From assembly GCA_965230065.1 (NCBI GenBank), contig OZ245942.1, positions 1,240,001-1,304,000 of the forward strand: a stretch of DNA of 64,000 bases, given 5' to 3'. The DNA is from G965230065 sp965230065 (GTDB taxonomy: Bacteria > Bacteroidota > Bacteroidia > Cytophagales > Cyclobacteriaceae). The translations under genes and the position numbers were made by a program. This document shows, piece after piece, positions 25,409 to 35,720 of this stretch. Below the pieces are notes generated by a model. It saw only the letters and a list, made by a program, of their open reading frames with translations, ran no database searches and had not been told where the DNA came from. The stretch's first letter is position 1, and the number at the start of each line of letters is the position of its first letter.

Positions 25409-28400
25409 TTCCTGTTAAACTTTCTTTAAAAGGCCTGTACTCTTACCGCGAAAAGCAGGAAATAGATTTTGACACCCTGATGGCGGCCCAGCTTTTTGGC
25501 GTCTTTGGGGAAGTAGGCAGCGGCAAATCCTCCATTCTGGAGGCCATGATGTTCATTCTGTTTGACCAAAGCGACCGCCTCAATGCCAAAGACAATCGCT
25601 ACTACAACATGCTCAACCTGCAGAGCAACGAGATGGAAATCGATTTTGTGTTCCGCGCCGGTGAGCAAAGCAGACAGAAATACCGTTTTTATTTTCTGGC
25701 CAAAAGGAAGAAGAGCGATTTTGAAAAAGTAGAAGTAAAAGACCGTTCTTACTACCAATGGAAAAACGATGAGTGGTTCCCCCTGCCCGAACAGGAAAAT
25801 GCCGCATCCATCCTGGGCATGAGTTTCCATAATTTCATGCAAACCATCATCATTCCGCAGGGCAAATTCCGGGAGTTCATTGACCTTACGCCTACGTACC
25901 GCACCCGCATGCTCAAAGAGCTTTTTCATTTGGAAAAGTTCGACCTTGCACAAAAAACCAATACACTCATCGGGAAATGTAAATCGGAAATTGACCGTCT
26001 GGAAGGGGAGCTGAAAGGCATGGGGGAGGTAAGTAAAGAAGACATCAAAACCCTTCAAAAAGAAATTGCAGCAAATGCTGAAAAGCTGAAAAAAAATGAA
26101 GCTGGCCTAATCAGCCTGGAAAAAGAAAACAACCAGCTTGAGCAGCTAAAATCTTTATTTGAAAAGCTGGTAGAAGCACGTACACAATTGGCGGGATTGC
26201 AAGACCAAAAACCTGACTTTGACGCCCGCGAAAAACGCCTGGCCAGGTACGAAAAAGCCGAGCGGATTTTTAAAGCAAAGCTGGTCACTTTTGACGATAC
26301 GCTGGAACAAAGCAAAACCAAAAACAAGCGGATTCAGGAAACAGAACAGGAAATACAGAAAAAAGAAGTTGCCCTGAAAGCAGCGGAAAAGCACATGACC
26401 GAGGCCAAAAAAGCCTATGACGGACGGGAAAAAATCCGTCAGCAATGTGATGAGCTGGGAATATTGATAGAAATAAAAAAGTTGCAGGCAAATTGGGAAA
26501 AAACGCAGCAGAATGCCACCAAAGCAGAAGTGGAATTTCAAAAGTTGAAAAAACAAAAGGAAACCCGCAGCAAAGAAATTCAGGAAAAAGAGCAGCAAAG
26601 AACAACATTGGAAGATAAGATTCCTGATACCAAAATCCTGTACGAACTTTCTCACTGGCACAAGGCAAAGCGGGAGAATTTGGCAGAGCAGGAAAAAACA
26701 AAAAAGGAGTACAAAACCCAACAGGAAGAAAAACAGAAAATTCTCGCCGTTTGCCGTCAGCTTACGGAGGATTATACATTTTTGCCAGACGAATTTTCTT
26801 TTGAAACCGTCTACCAAAAAATGGCCGAAGAAGAAAAAAGGCTCAAACTGGAAGAAGAAAAAGCCCTGAAATCCCTTCAAAACCTGCAGGTAAAACAAAA
26901 GTTGTCTGCCTACGCCAGCGAATTGCAGGAAGGCGAGCCTTGCCCTTTGTGCGGGGCCACACACCACCCGCAAATTGCCCACACCGATTCGGCCTCGGAA
27001 ACGGTGCAGCAGGAAGAACAAAACCTAAAGACCATTCGTGGAGAAATTTCCCAATTGGGTGAGTTGGAAAAGAAAGCAGGGAAACTGGAGCATGAAGTCA
27101 ACCTAAAAAACATCCTGCTTGAAAAAGCAGAAGCTGAAAAACAGCGCGTTGACAATAAGCTCAGCCAACACCAAAACGCGTTTGTTTGGAAAATTTTTGA
27201 AGGAAAAACTGCCGAAGAAATTGATTCACTTATCAAAGAGGCTGAACAACAGGAAGGGTTGTTGAAAAAGTTGAGAGACAGTATAAAAACTTTAAGATCC
27301 GCCGAAATAGCCCAGGAAAAATTATATGAACAAACCCAAAAGCAACGTGATGAAGCCCAAAAACACGCCCATGAAATTGAAGTGACCATCCGCACAAAAA
27401 AAAGCGCGCTCAAACTCATGCCTTTTGATAAGTTTGAAAAATACTCAATGGAGCAATTAGGGCAAAGTTTGAAAAATGGTGAAAGCAAATACGAATCAGT
27501 AAAAACAGCTTATGATAATGCTGTGGAAGCCGTAAACAAGCTCAATTTGGATGTGAAAGGGCTGAAAACCCAAAAAGAAGCGGATGAAAAGCAATTAGAG
27601 GAGCTGGTAGGTAAATCAGAAAAACTGATAAAGGAAATCCGCGATTTGTGTACCGAACATGACTTTTCAGGCCCTGATGAAGTCCGGCAAATTTTACAAC
27701 AAAACCTAAATACGGAAGCGGAAAGAAAAAAAATAGAAGAGTACAAAGAAAAACTGCACAGCCTGCAGGGCAACTTCCAGCAATTGCGAAAAGATACTGA
27801 AGACAAAAATTACAATGAGCAATACCACCGGGAACAGGCCTACCAGTTAAAAACCCTGAAAGACGAGGTAGGTGTGCAGAAAGAAAACCTTGCCCTGCAA
27901 CGCAAACAAGTAACCGACCTCACCGAAAAACTGGAAAAAAGAGAAAAATTAGACAAAGATTTAAGCCAGCTCAACCACCGCCTGGAAAACCTCAAAGAAA
28001 TGAGCGGTCTGTTCCGGGGTTCCGGGTTCGTCAACTATGCTTCCCACATTTACCTCAACGACCTGTGCAAGGCCGCCAACGAAAGGTTTATGCAACTTAC
28101 CCGCAATAACCTTAGCCTGGAACTGAACGAAAACAACGACTTCATTGTGCGCGATTTCCTGAACGATGGCAAAACCCGCCTGCTCAAAACTCTTTCGGGT
28201 GGGCAAACTTTTCAGGCTGCCCTTTGCCTTGCACTGGCACTGGCCGAAAATGTAAAGTCGCTCAACCAGGCCGGGCAAAGTTTTTTCTTTCTGGATGAAG
28301 GTTTTGGGGCGCTCGATAAAACATCACTCCGGATAGTTTTTGACACCCTTAAGTCATTGCAAAAAGAACATCGGGTTGTGGGCGTTATATCTCACGTAGA

Positions 28401-28485
28401 AGCGCTGCAGCAGGAAATTGATGTGTTTTTGACAGTAAAAAATGACAGGGAAAGAGGTAGCGTTATCCAGTACAGTTGGGGATGA
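25405..28485 (+). CDS. sbcC: Exonuclease SbcCD subunit C (Rad50-like SMC ATPase)
   Basis: 1026 residues. Walker A GEVGSGKS at 35-42; long coiled coils from about 190 to 510 and 530 to 870; a zinc hook CPLC at Cys513/Cys516 (GEPCPLCGATHHPQ) at the apex; ABC signature LSGGQTFQAALCLALALAE near 930 and Walker B FFFLDEGFGALD near 960. The head domains bind SbcD and ATP, and hook pairing through zinc joins two complexes. Length is normal for the family. Repeats palindromes in this genome make this hairpin-cutting enzyme noteworthy, but sbcDC is ordinary housekeeping. Confidence 0.95.
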   Translation: MIPVKLSLKGLYSYREKQEIDFDTLMAAQLFGVFGEVGSGKSSILEAMMFILFDQSDRLNAKDNRYYNMLNLQSNEMEIDFVFRAGEQSRQKYRFYFLAKRKKSDFEKVEVKDRSYYQWKNDEWFPLPEQENAASILGMSFHNFMQTIIIPQGKFREFIDLTPTYRTRMLKELFHLEKFDLAQKTNTLIGKCKSEIDRLEGELKGMGEVSKEDIKTLQKEIAANAEKLKKNEAGLISLEKENNQLEQLKSLFEKLVEARTQLAGLQDQKPDFDAREKRLARYEKAERIFKAKLVTFDDTLEQSKTKNKRIQETEQEIQKKEVALKAAEKHMTEAKKAYDGREKIRQQCDELGILIEIKKLQANWEKTQQNATKAEVEFQKLKKQKETRSKEIQEKEQQRTTLEDKIPDTKILYELSHWHKAKRENLAEQEKTKKEYKTQQEEKQKILAVCRQLTEDYTFLPDEFSFETVYQKMAEEEKRLKLEEEKALKSLQNLQVKQKLSAYASELQEGEPCPLCGATHHPQIAHTDSASETVQQEEQNLKTIRGEISQLGELEKKAGKLEHEVNLKNILLEKAEAEKQRVDNKLSQHQNAFVWKIFEGKTAEEIDSLIKEAEQQEGLLKKLRDSIKTLRSAEIAQEKLYEQTQKQRDEAQKHAHEIEVTIRTKKSALKLMPFDKFEKYSMEQLGQSLKNGESKYESVKTAYDNAVEAVNKLNLDVKGLKTQKEADEKQLEELVGKSEKLIKEIRDLCTEHDFSGPDEVRQILQQNLNTEAERKKIEEYKEKLHSLQGNFQQLRKDTEDKNYNEQYHREQAYQLKTLKDEVGVQKENLALQRKQVTDLTEKLEKREKLDKDLSQLNHRLENLKEMSGLFRGSGFVNYASHIYLNDLCKAANERFMQLTRNNLSLELNENNDFIVRDFLNDGKTRLLKTLSGGQTFQAALCLALALAENVKSLNQAGQSFFFLDEGFGALDKTSLRIVFDTLKSLQKEHRVVGVISHVEALQQEIDVFLTVKNDRERGSVIQYSWG

Positions 28486-28864
28486 TACCACCCACAAACC
28501 TGTTTCCCCCAATTTCATCTACCCCCTGTATTTCCGTGTTTAACGTTCGTATCTCTTCGTTTAACGAAAAAGTATAAATACATAATAATTTCCTTACTAT
28601 GTTTGAGTAATCAATGTGCATCAACATTAGAAACTATCTTAGGTAAATATCTAAAACCGAGAGAGTGGTAACCGGGCATTCTGGTGTATTGATTTTTTAA
28701 GAGGTGCTGGCTGAACACCTTTAGATCAAACCACTCTCCAATTTTTCCTCTTCTCTTTATATCCTGCATTTTCCTGAAATTTATCTTGGTACCTGTGCCA
28801 TTCATCAGAAAGGATTTTATCTTTGCTGCCTTTACAATTTATCAGTTTCAAAAAAAGATAAAAC
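28486..28864. other. Intergenic region with a wide inverted repeat
   Basis: About 380 bases without a gene. GAGAGTGG at about 28660-28667 is complementary to CCACTCTC at about 28731-28738, spanning roughly 80 bases, with a short internal AGGTG / CACCT pair around 28702-28720. This could be a structured leader of the DUF4494 gene or the sbcC transcript end; no T run follows it. Short phrase GTTTAACG is repeated at about 28538 and 28557. Confidence 0.4.
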
Positions 28865-29347
28865 ATGACAACCTGGTATTCCTGCAAAGTAAAATACGGA
28901 CGACAAGAAGAAGATGGAGGACTGAAACAAGTAACAGACGAGTATTTGGTAGATGCCGTCTCATACACCGATGCTGAAACGCGTGTGCATCATCTGGGGC
29001 AGCAGCTGCCCGGTGATTTCGCAGTAGCCAACATTCGGAAAACCAATTTTGCCGAGGTCATTCCTTCCGAAGAAGCCGAAACCTGGTTCAAATGCAAGGT
29101 TATTTACCACACCGTAGCCGATAATAGCGAAAAGGAAGTAAAAATCACTACTCATTTGCTTGTGTGTGCTACCGATGTCAAACAGGCTTTTGAGGTATTA
29201 GGCACTCATTTCGCTGGCATGCTTGTGCCCTACGAAGTGCCTTCCATTGTGCAGACTAGTATTGTGGAAGTGTACCCTTACGATTCGGAAGAAATCCCTG
29301 CTAACTTAAAGCCAATGAGCGAAGTAGAAGACGCAAACGTTCAGTAG
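28865..29347 (+). CDS. DUF4494 domain protein
   Basis: A 160-residue cytosolic protein matching DUF4494: TTWYSCKVKYGRQEEDGGLK at the start, QVTDEYLVDAVSYTDAETRV, then FAVANIRKTNFAEVIPSEEA and EAETWFKCKVIYHTVADN. The C-terminal half (LVCATDVKQAFEVLGTHFAG) completes the family pattern. It is restricted to Bacteroidota and has no known role. It stands 85 bases before terC on the same strand, so the two may share a transcript. Confidence 0.85.
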   Translation: MTTWYSCKVKYGRQEEDGGLKQVTDEYLVDAVSYTDAETRVHHLGQQLPGDFAVANIRKTNFAEVIPSEEAETWFKCKVIYHTVADNSEKEVKITTHLLVCATDVKQAFEVLGTHFAGMLVPYEVPSIVQTSIVEVYPYDSEEIPANLKPMSEVEDANVQ

Positions 29348-29431
29348 GTTTTTTTCGGCGGCAAATTATTTGAAAAGATAAGGCAAATCTCTAATTTTCA
29401 TCCTTTCTGCTAAATACATAACCTACACACT

Positions 29432-30184
29432 ATGGAGCTTTTCTCACAAGCCGAAACCTGGATTGCCCTGCTCACCCTTACCTTTCTGGAAATTGTACTG
29501 GGAATAGATAATATTATTTTCATTTCCATTGTATCTGACAAGCTTCCGGAAAGTGAGCAAAAAAGGGCCCGGAACCTGGGTTTATTGTTCGCGCTCGTCT
29601 TCCGCATTGCCCTGCTGTTTGGTATTACCTTTATCATCGGATTCAGTGAGCCATTATTTTCGGTGTTTGGTTTTGACATTAGCGGAAGGGATTTAATTTT
29701 GATTGCCGGAGGTTTGTTTCTGCTCGCCAAAAGTACTTCTGAGATCCATCACAAGCTGGAAGGGGCGGTAGATGAACATAATGTGAAAGCCAAAGCTACC
29801 ACTTCAGCCGTAATCTTTCAGATCATCCTGCTGGATGCCGTCTTTTCCGTAGATTCTATCCTCACGGCCGTGGGGCTTACCGAGCACATTATTATTATGA
29901 TTATTGCCGTGGCTATTTCCATTGGGGTGATGATGCTGTTTGCCGGGCCCATCAGCCGGTTTATCAACAAGCACCCTACCCTCCAAATGCTCGCGCTTTC
30001 CTTCCTGATTCTGATTGGCTTTATGCTGATTGTGGAAGGGCTGCACGTGCATGTGCCCAAAGGTTATATTTACTTTGCTGTATTCTTCTCGCTGATAGTA
30101 GAAATCCTGAATATGCGGCTGCGGAAACCTACCAAACCCGTGCGCCTGAAAACCAACAGAGATCAGGAAGAGCATGCTGCATAG
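29432..30184 (+). CDS. TerC-family integral membrane protein
   Basis: 250 residues with seven probable membrane helices (around 12-30, 50-70, 85-105, 125-145, 150-170, 180-197, 203-222). The family hallmark acidic residues lie in the helices: FLEIVLGIDNIIFISI near 17-32 and DAVFSVDSILTAVGL near 135-150. TerC/Alx/YkoY proteins export manganese or help load it onto secreted proteins, and some associate with tellurite resistance. No yybP-ykoY-type riboswitch could be recognised in the short upstream space. The last 15 residues are charged and cytosolic. Confidence 0.9.
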   Translation: MELFSQAETWIALLTLTFLEIVLGIDNIIFISIVSDKLPESEQKRARNLGLLFALVFRIALLFGITFIIGFSEPLFSVFGFDISGRDLILIAGGLFLLAKSTSEIHHKLEGAVDEHNVKAKATTSAVIFQIILLDAVFSVDSILTAVGLTEHIIIMIIAVAISIGVMMLFAGPISRFINKHPTLQMLALSFLILIGFMLIVEGLHVHVPKGYIYFAVFFSLIVEILNMRLRKPTKPVRLKTNRDQEEHAA

Positions 30185-30240
30185 AAGAATACAAAAAACA
30201 TTTGTTAAAAATAAGCCTTCACTGTAAGTTTGTGTACAGC

Positions 30241-30393
30241 TTATTTTACTGTTTTTTTGTTATAACCATCGGGTTTCCAACAGCCTATATATTTTTCGAG
30301 AAGTCCAATAGCCACCAGCGGATAATTATTGCCCTTATATAACTGTTTATTGTCAATCGTAAACTGATTGTCTGCTTTGTACAGTTTTTCCAA
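30241..30393 (-). pseudogene. Small coding-like remnant between terC and susC
   Basis: On the minus strand an open stretch of 50 codons from a TTG at 30393 to TAA 30241 reads EKLYKADNQFTIDNKQLYKG, NNYPLVAIGLLEKYIGCWKP, DGYNKKTVK. Codon usage looks protein-like, and an in-frame TGA sits directly upstream (30396-30394), so it appears to be the 3' end of a lost gene. I do not recognise the family. It could also be chance. Confidence 0.3.
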
Positions 30394-30606
30394 TCAGGCA
30401 TTATAATACTATAGCAATTTATTCTTTATTTTTTTTGAATTTAACATTAAAATACTAATAAAATTTATTTAAAAGAATAAAATTCTGTTTTATTGATGCA
30501 ATAAAAAATATCTTATAATTTTCCGCATTATTTAGGCTTTTGCTGTGGCTTTGTCAGATAGAAAGCCTAATAAGTTGTTTTAATTTTTAATCCTAACATT
30601 TTGATT

Positions 30607-33600
30607 ATGAAGCATGTATATCTTTTATTTTCTCTTTTATGCTTGCTTGCCTTTAGCCCCCTGGTCATGGCCCAGGAGCTGACAGTGAGCGGAAAAGTAA
30701 CGGATGACACCAACGGTGAAGAACTGCCGGGTGTGAATATCCTGGTAAGTGGCACATCTACAGGAACAGTTACCGACATTGAAGGTAACTACCGCATTAC
30801 CGTGCCGTCTGCTGATGCTACGCTCTTATTTTCTTTCATTGGTTACGAAAACCAGGAAATAGAAGTAAATGGAAGAAGCACGGTTAATGTAGCCCTGCCA
30901 CTCAGCATAGAACAACTTTCGGAAATTGTGGTTACCTCCTTTGGCATAGAGCAGGAGAAACAATCGCTGGGTTATGCGGTGCAGGAAGTGCAAAGCAAAG
31001 ACATTACCCAAACCAAGCAGCCCAACCTGGTGAGCGCGTTGCAGGGGCAGGTAGCCGGTGTACAAATTACCAATTCAGGTGGAGCGCCCGGAATGAGCTC
31101 CCGTATTCTTATCCGCGGGCTTACCTCTCTGGACCCAAACGCCAATAACCAACCGCTTTTTGTGGTAGACGGCGTGCCCATTGACAACAGCACCACTGAG
31201 GCTGCTTCTGGGAATACGCCCCGGGGCATGAGTAACCGGGCAGTGGATATCAACCCCAACGATGTGGAATCGGTAAACGTGCTGAAAGGTGCTGCGGCCA
31301 CGGCCCTCTATGGTGTGCGGGCTGCCAACGGTGCGGTGATTATCACTACCAAAAAAGGAAAAGCCGGGCAAACACGCGTAAATGTATCCAGTAGCGTAGG
31401 TTTTGATGATATCAACCAGTATCCCGATTTTCAGGAAAGATATGGACAGGGCTTCTCCGGAGCTTATCAGCCTACCAGCTTCTGGCCAAGCTGGGGCGCC
31501 CCGGTACCTGCTGCCCAGGTGCTGGATCCTGAGCACCAATACTATGACAACTCCCGGAATGTAATGCAAACGGGAACACAGTTTGACAATAACATAAGCG
31601 TATCAGGTGGTAATGAAAATGCTACTTTTTATGCCTCTTTTGGTAATTACCAGCAAGAAGGTGTAATCCCTTTCAGTGGATTTGACCGTACCTCTGCCAA
31701 GCTTTCGGGTACGATTGATATTGGGGATAAATTTGATATGAGTGGGTCTTTCAACTATATCAACTCCGGGGGCGACCGGGTGCCACACGACCGCATCATG
31801 GAAACCCTCATGTACTGGGCCAATACACAGGATGCTACGGACTACATCAACCCGGACGGTACGCAAAATACATACGGCAACTCCAACCCTTTGTACACCG
31901 CCCGTTTCTGGACGTATGAAGACGAAGTAAACCGCATGATTGGGAACCTGAATTTTGTATACCGCCCTACCGAATGGCTGGATATTCAGTATCGGATTGG
32001 TACAGATTTTTACAGCGACCAACGTACAGAGATTTTGCCTGGCCCCCGTGGACTGGAAGGTGAAAACGCCTTGAGCAGCACAGGGTTTATTGAAGAAACC
32101 CGCATCAACAGCCGGGACCTGAACTCTACCCTGAACCTTACCTTTAAGCATGATTTTACTGAAAAACTGAACGCCAGTTTGCGCTTAGGTAATGATATTT
32201 TTGACCGCAAGAGAAATAGCCTCCGTTCCAGGGGAGATGAGTTCGTAATTCCTGAGTTTTACCATTTGAGCAACACCAAAGACCTGGAAACAGGATATGG
32301 TATCACTGAAAGAAGATTAATAGGCGTATATGGCGATTTGATGTTAAATTATGATGATTTTCTGTACCTTAACGTAACAGGGCGTAATGACTGGTCTTCT
32401 ACTTTACCCAAAGAAAACCGTTCATTTTTCTACCCTTCCGTCAACTTAGGTTTTGTATTCAATGATGTTTTAAACATTCCTGATTTTCTCAGTTATGGTA
32501 AAATCAGGGCTTCTTATGCAGAAGTAGGTAAAGATGCTCCTCCATATTCAACAGCCATTACCTATACAGCAGCGTCTAACTTTCCGCTAAACGGACAGGT
32601 AGGTTATACCCGCTCCAGCGAATTTGGCACACCTGATTTGAAGCCTGAAAGAACCACTTCCATTGAAGCAGGAGCAGATTTACGTTTCTTTGAAAACCGT
32701 TTAGGTATTGATTTTACCTGGTATCAGTCTAACAGTAAAGACCAGATCATTCCTGTGCCGGTTTCCAATGCTACCGGGTTCACCCGCCTCATTACCAATG
32801 CAGGTGAGCTTGAAAATAAAGGAGTGGAATTGATATTAAGAGGCACACCAGTGCAAACCCCCGACTTCAGATGGGACGTACTCGTTAACTTTACCCGTAA
32901 CAGGAATGAAGTAGTAGATATTCGGGAAGGTATTGAAACCATCGTGATTGCCAGCCAGTTTGGCTATGCCGGGGCTACTACTACCATGCAGCTGATAGAG
33001 GGAGACCCTTACGGTAATTTATATGGTACCAGCTATGAACGTTACTATGCAAATGGAAAACCGGAAGGTTTGCAATACCTTGACAGGGACAGAACTTTAA
33101 TCGTTGGTGATGATGGTTTTCCGGAAAGAAATGGCGATCAGCTTGTTGTTGGCAATAACCAACCCGACTGGCTGGGGGGTATCCGCAACACCTTTACATA
33201 TAAAGGGGTGAGTTTATCTTTCCTTATTGATGTGCGTAATGGCATTGATCAATTCAGCCAGTTTAATAATTTCTATTCGGCATTTGGCAAACTCGATTAT
33301 TCACTAAACAGGAACGATGTGGTGATTTTTGACGGAGTTCTGGAAGATGGCTCCCAAAATACCAAACAGGTTTGGTTAGGACAGGGCATTGGTCCTGATG
33401 GTGAAGATTATGGTGCAGGTTTTTACAGAAACCACTACCGTGGCGTTTCTGAAAATTTTGTAAAAGACGCTTCTTTTGTAAAACTGCGCAATATCAGCCT
33501 GGGTTATGAATTGCCGCAATCGGTGCTGGTTGCAACACCTTTCAATTCCATAAGTGCGTCAGTAACAGCCAATAACATCATCTTATGGACACCCTGGAAT

Positions 33601-33714
33601 GGTTACGACCCTGAATCTTTCAGCGCAGGAGCTGGCAGCAATGCTACCGCTTTCACCGGCCTTGGCTACCCGGGCGTACGAAGCCTGATCTTTTCCCTGA
33701 ACTTTAGTTTTTAA
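30607..33714 (+). CDS. SusC/RagA-family TonB-dependent outer-membrane transporter
   Basis: About 1035 residues from ATG 30607 (a TTG two codons earlier is in frame). Signal peptide 1-21 (LLFSLLCLLAFSPLVMAQ), a carboxypeptidase-regulatory-like domain (about 23-105, VSGKVTDDTNGEELPGVNIL), the plug (about 110-230) with the SusC signature LSEIVVTSFGIEQEKQSLGY and the GVQITNSGGAPG loop, and a 22-strand beta barrel ending SLIFSLNFSF with a terminal Phe. With SusD it imports glycans or other polymers across the outer membrane using TonB energy. It begins a three-gene operon (susC-susD-lipoprotein). The substrate is not identifiable; no hydrolase is in the operon. Confidence 0.93.
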   Translation: MKHVYLLFSLLCLLAFSPLVMAQELTVSGKVTDDTNGEELPGVNILVSGTSTGTVTDIEGNYRITVPSADATLLFSFIGYENQEIEVNGRSTVNVALPLSIEQLSEIVVTSFGIEQEKQSLGYAVQEVQSKDITQTKQPNLVSALQGQVAGVQITNSGGAPGMSSRILIRGLTSLDPNANNQPLFVVDGVPIDNSTTEAASGNTPRGMSNRAVDINPNDVESVNVLKGAAATALYGVRAANGAVIITTKKGKAGQTRVNVSSSVGFDDINQYPDFQERYGQGFSGAYQPTSFWPSWGAPVPAAQVLDPEHQYYDNSRNVMQTGTQFDNNISVSGGNENATFYASFGNYQQEGVIPFSGFDRTSAKLSGTIDIGDKFDMSGSFNYINSGGDRVPHDRIMETLMYWANTQDATDYINPDGTQNTYGNSNPLYTARFWTYEDEVNRMIGNLNFVYRPTEWLDIQYRIGTDFYSDQRTEILPGPRGLEGENALSSTGFIEETRINSRDLNSTLNLTFKHDFTEKLNASLRLGNDIFDRKRNSLRSRGDEFVIPEFYHLSNTKDLETGYGITERRLIGVYGDLMLNYDDFLYLNVTGRNDWSSTLPKENRSFFYPSVNLGFVFNDVLNIPDFLSYGKIRASYAEVGKDAPPYSTAITYTAASNFPLNGQVGYTRSSEFGTPDLKPERTTSIEAGADLRFFENRLGIDFTWYQSNSKDQIIPVPVSNATGFTRLITNAGELENKGVELILRGTPVQTPDFRWDVLVNFTRNRNEVVDIREGIETIVIASQFGYAGATTTMQLIEGDPYGNLYGTSYERYYANGKPEGLQYLDRDRTLIVGDDGFPERNGDQLVVGNNQPDWLGGIRNTFTYKGVSLSFLIDVRNGIDQFSQFNNFYSAFGKLDYSLNRNDVVIFDGVLEDGSQNTKQVWLGQGIGPDGEDYGAGFYRNHYRGVSENFVKDASFVKLRNISLGYELPQSVLVATPFNSISASVTANNIILWTPWNGYDPESFSAGAGSNATAFTGLGYPGVRSLIFSLNFSF

Positions 33715-33737
33715 AAATTTCATTACCTATTTGACTT

Positions 33738-35153
33738 ATGAAATACATAGTAAAAATAAATATACTTATGCTGTCCTTGCTGGCAGTTTTGTCTACCGGG
33801 TGTGAGGATTATCTGGATATTAACGATGACCCAAATAACCCTACACAAGCCCCCATGACCGGCTTGCTGGCCCGTACCAGTTTTGAAACCGGAGATAATG
33901 TGCAAAATGTAGGAGGGGTTACCTCTTTTTATGTACAATACCTGGCATCGCCCAATGAGGCTAGTGCTACCGATACGCAGGAGGCCGTTCCCTATGATCA
34001 AACCTGGTTTGAATTGTATGATGTGATGACCGACCTGAGTGACCTGGAAATTTTGGCAGAAGAATTGGGCGCTACTGATTACTTAGGCGTAGCCAAAATT
34101 CTGAAAGCCTTTAACCTGGGGCTCACTATTGATATGTGGGGTGATATACCTTATGATGCAGCTTTCTTTGCCCAAACGCTTACGCCTCCTTATGATGATG
34201 ACGAAGCTTTGTACTCCGAAATCCAGTCGTTATTGGATAACGGTATTGCCGAATTGCAAAAAGGTAATTCAAGTGCAGAAATTGGAGACGATGATTTCAT
34301 TTATAATGGTGATACCAACCTCTGGATTAAGATGGCTTATGCCCTGAAGGCTCGTTTTCTTCTTCACCAAAGTGAGACTGCTGCTTATGATCCACAGGCA
34401 GTATTAGCAGCTGTGGAGCAAGGTTTTGATAGCAATGATGACGATGCTACTGTAATCTATTTTGAAGAAGAAATCAACCCTTGGGCCAGCGTTGCAATTA
34501 ATAATGCCAACTTGCTTTTAGGTGGCTGGATTTCAGAACAACTGGTGGAGGCAATGGATGGTACATCTTACGATGTGGTAGACCCCCGTATGCCCTTCAT
34601 GTATGGCACAACTGAGGATAGCTTATTTGTGGGCACTGAAAATGGTGCAGGCCGTGGCGATGCCCCCGAACAGGGAGCGCGTTCTACCCTGGTTACCGAT
34701 TCTTACTATGCTGCCCGCACTGCCCCTGTTTTGCTCATTACTTATGCCGAACAAAAATTTATAGAAGCAGAAGCAGCACTCGGCACAAATCCTACGCAGG
34801 CTTATGAAGCTTACCTGGAAGGCATCAGGGCTCACATGGAAAAAATTGGTGTGGAAACTACCGATATTGATGCCTACCTGGCCAATGCGGACGTGAGTGT
34901 GGGAGCAGGCAACCTTACCCGTGACCTCATCATGAAAGAAAAATACATTGCCATGTTTTTGCACCCCGAAGCCTGGGCAGATGCCCGGAGATACGATTAT
35001 CAGTACAAAAACATGACCCTGCCTGCCAACCTGAATCCGGATTTGAACGATCAGTTTATACGCAGGGTGATCTACCCCGAATCGGAAACTACGCGGAATG
35101 GTTCAAACGTGCCGGACGTCACGCTTACTGACCGCCTGTGGTGGGATCAATAA
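33738..35153 (+). CDS. SusD/RagB-family lipoprotein (SusD-like_2 type)
   Basis: 471 residues, lipoprotein signal with Cys22 (LSTGC), then EDYLDINDDPNNPTQAP, the start usual for the SusD-like_2 group. The helical TPR-like body includes GVAKILKAFNLGLTIDMWGD, WIKMAYALKARFLLHQ and LITYAEQKFIEAEAALG, the last being the most conserved SusD block, and the ending WADARRYDYQY. It caps the SusC barrel from outside and captures the ligand. The start lies 23 bases after susC, so co-transcription is expected. Acidic, consistent with surface exposure. Confidence 0.93.
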   Translation: MKYIVKINILMLSLLAVLSTGCEDYLDINDDPNNPTQAPMTGLLARTSFETGDNVQNVGGVTSFYVQYLASPNEASATDTQEAVPYDQTWFELYDVMTDLSDLEILAEELGATDYLGVAKILKAFNLGLTIDMWGDIPYDAAFFAQTLTPPYDDDEALYSEIQSLLDNGIAELQKGNSSAEIGDDDFIYNGDTNLWIKMAYALKARFLLHQSETAAYDPQAVLAAVEQGFDSNDDDATVIYFEEEINPWASVAINNANLLLGGWISEQLVEAMDGTSYDVVDPRMPFMYGTTEDSLFVGTENGAGRGDAPEQGARSTLVTDSYYAARTAPVLLITYAEQKFIEAEAALGTNPTQAYEAYLEGIRAHMEKIGVETTDIDAYLANADVSVGAGNLTRDLIMKEKYIAMFLHPEAWADARRYDYQYKNMTLPANLNPDLNDQFIRRVIYPESETTRNGSNVPDVTLTDRLWWDQ

Positions 35154-35267
35154 ATTGAAACTGAACTGTGACAAAGCTTGCAACCAATGCCAATTACTTA
35201 CTTGTTTGCACCAGCTTTGTCAAAGGTTATTAAAAAAACAACAAATCATTTAAACATGATACTGCAT

Positions 35268-35696
35268 ATGAAAAACTATAAAATATATGTATTGATGAGC
35301 ATGCTTATGCTGGCAATTTTCGGCTGGGGATGCGAGGAGAATCAGGAAATTCCTGATTTGCAAACCGTAGGCACGTCTACGGCTACCATTGCTGAAATTA
35401 CTTTATCAAATGACGAGCCGGAGCCTGGAGAACAAATTACCATTTCGTTGTACTATGTAAACATTGCCGAAGACCCGGCCACCGAATTACAGGTAATGGA
35501 ACAGGTTGGAAGCGGAGAGTTTACCGAGGTTACCAAACTGGATGAGTCTTCCGCGGAAATATCCACGGAAATAACCCGTGAAGTCAGCTATACAGTGCCC
35601 GCCGTTGACAGTGCCACGGTAATTACATTGGACATGCTGTTGAGCTCACAAAAAGAATTTCCGCAAAGGGAAAGGGCTTCACTGACTGTACAATAA
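35268..35696 (+). CDS. Small lipoprotein of the SusCD operon, unknown fold
   Basis: 142 residues from ATG 35268, chosen because it yields a lipoprotein signal ending at Cys22 (FGWGCEEN). ATG 35256 is an alternative. The mature part is acidic and beta-rich: TVGTSTATIAEITLSNDEPE, PGEQITISLYYVNIAEDPAT, and SYTVPAVDSATVITLDML, suggesting one immunoglobulin-like domain with an N-terminal linker. Located about 115 bases after susD and before a strong terminator, it is the third gene of the operon, where surface glycan-binding proteins (SusE/F type) are often found. A ligand-binding role is inferred from place and fold guess only. Confidence 0.7.
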   Translation: MKNYKIYVLMSMLMLAIFGWGCEENQEIPDLQTVGTSTATIAEITLSNDEPEPGEQITISLYYVNIAEDPATELQVMEQVGSGEFTEVTKLDESSAEISTEITREVSYTVPAVDSATVITLDMLLSSQKEFPQRERASLTVQ

Positions 35697-35720
35697 AAGT
35701 TTATTAAATAAGAAACAATC

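Noticed and set aside
26155..27021. Open frame of about 288 codons on the minus strand inside sbcC
   Set aside because: It is a shadow of the Lys/Glu-rich coiled coil read in antisense, giving Phe/Leu-rich nonsense; sbcC on the plus strand is complete.
28600..28760. A riboswitch or structured RNA upstream of the DUF4494 gene
   Set aside because: Only one wide, weak inverted repeat is visible; no known riboswitch core could be matched by eye.
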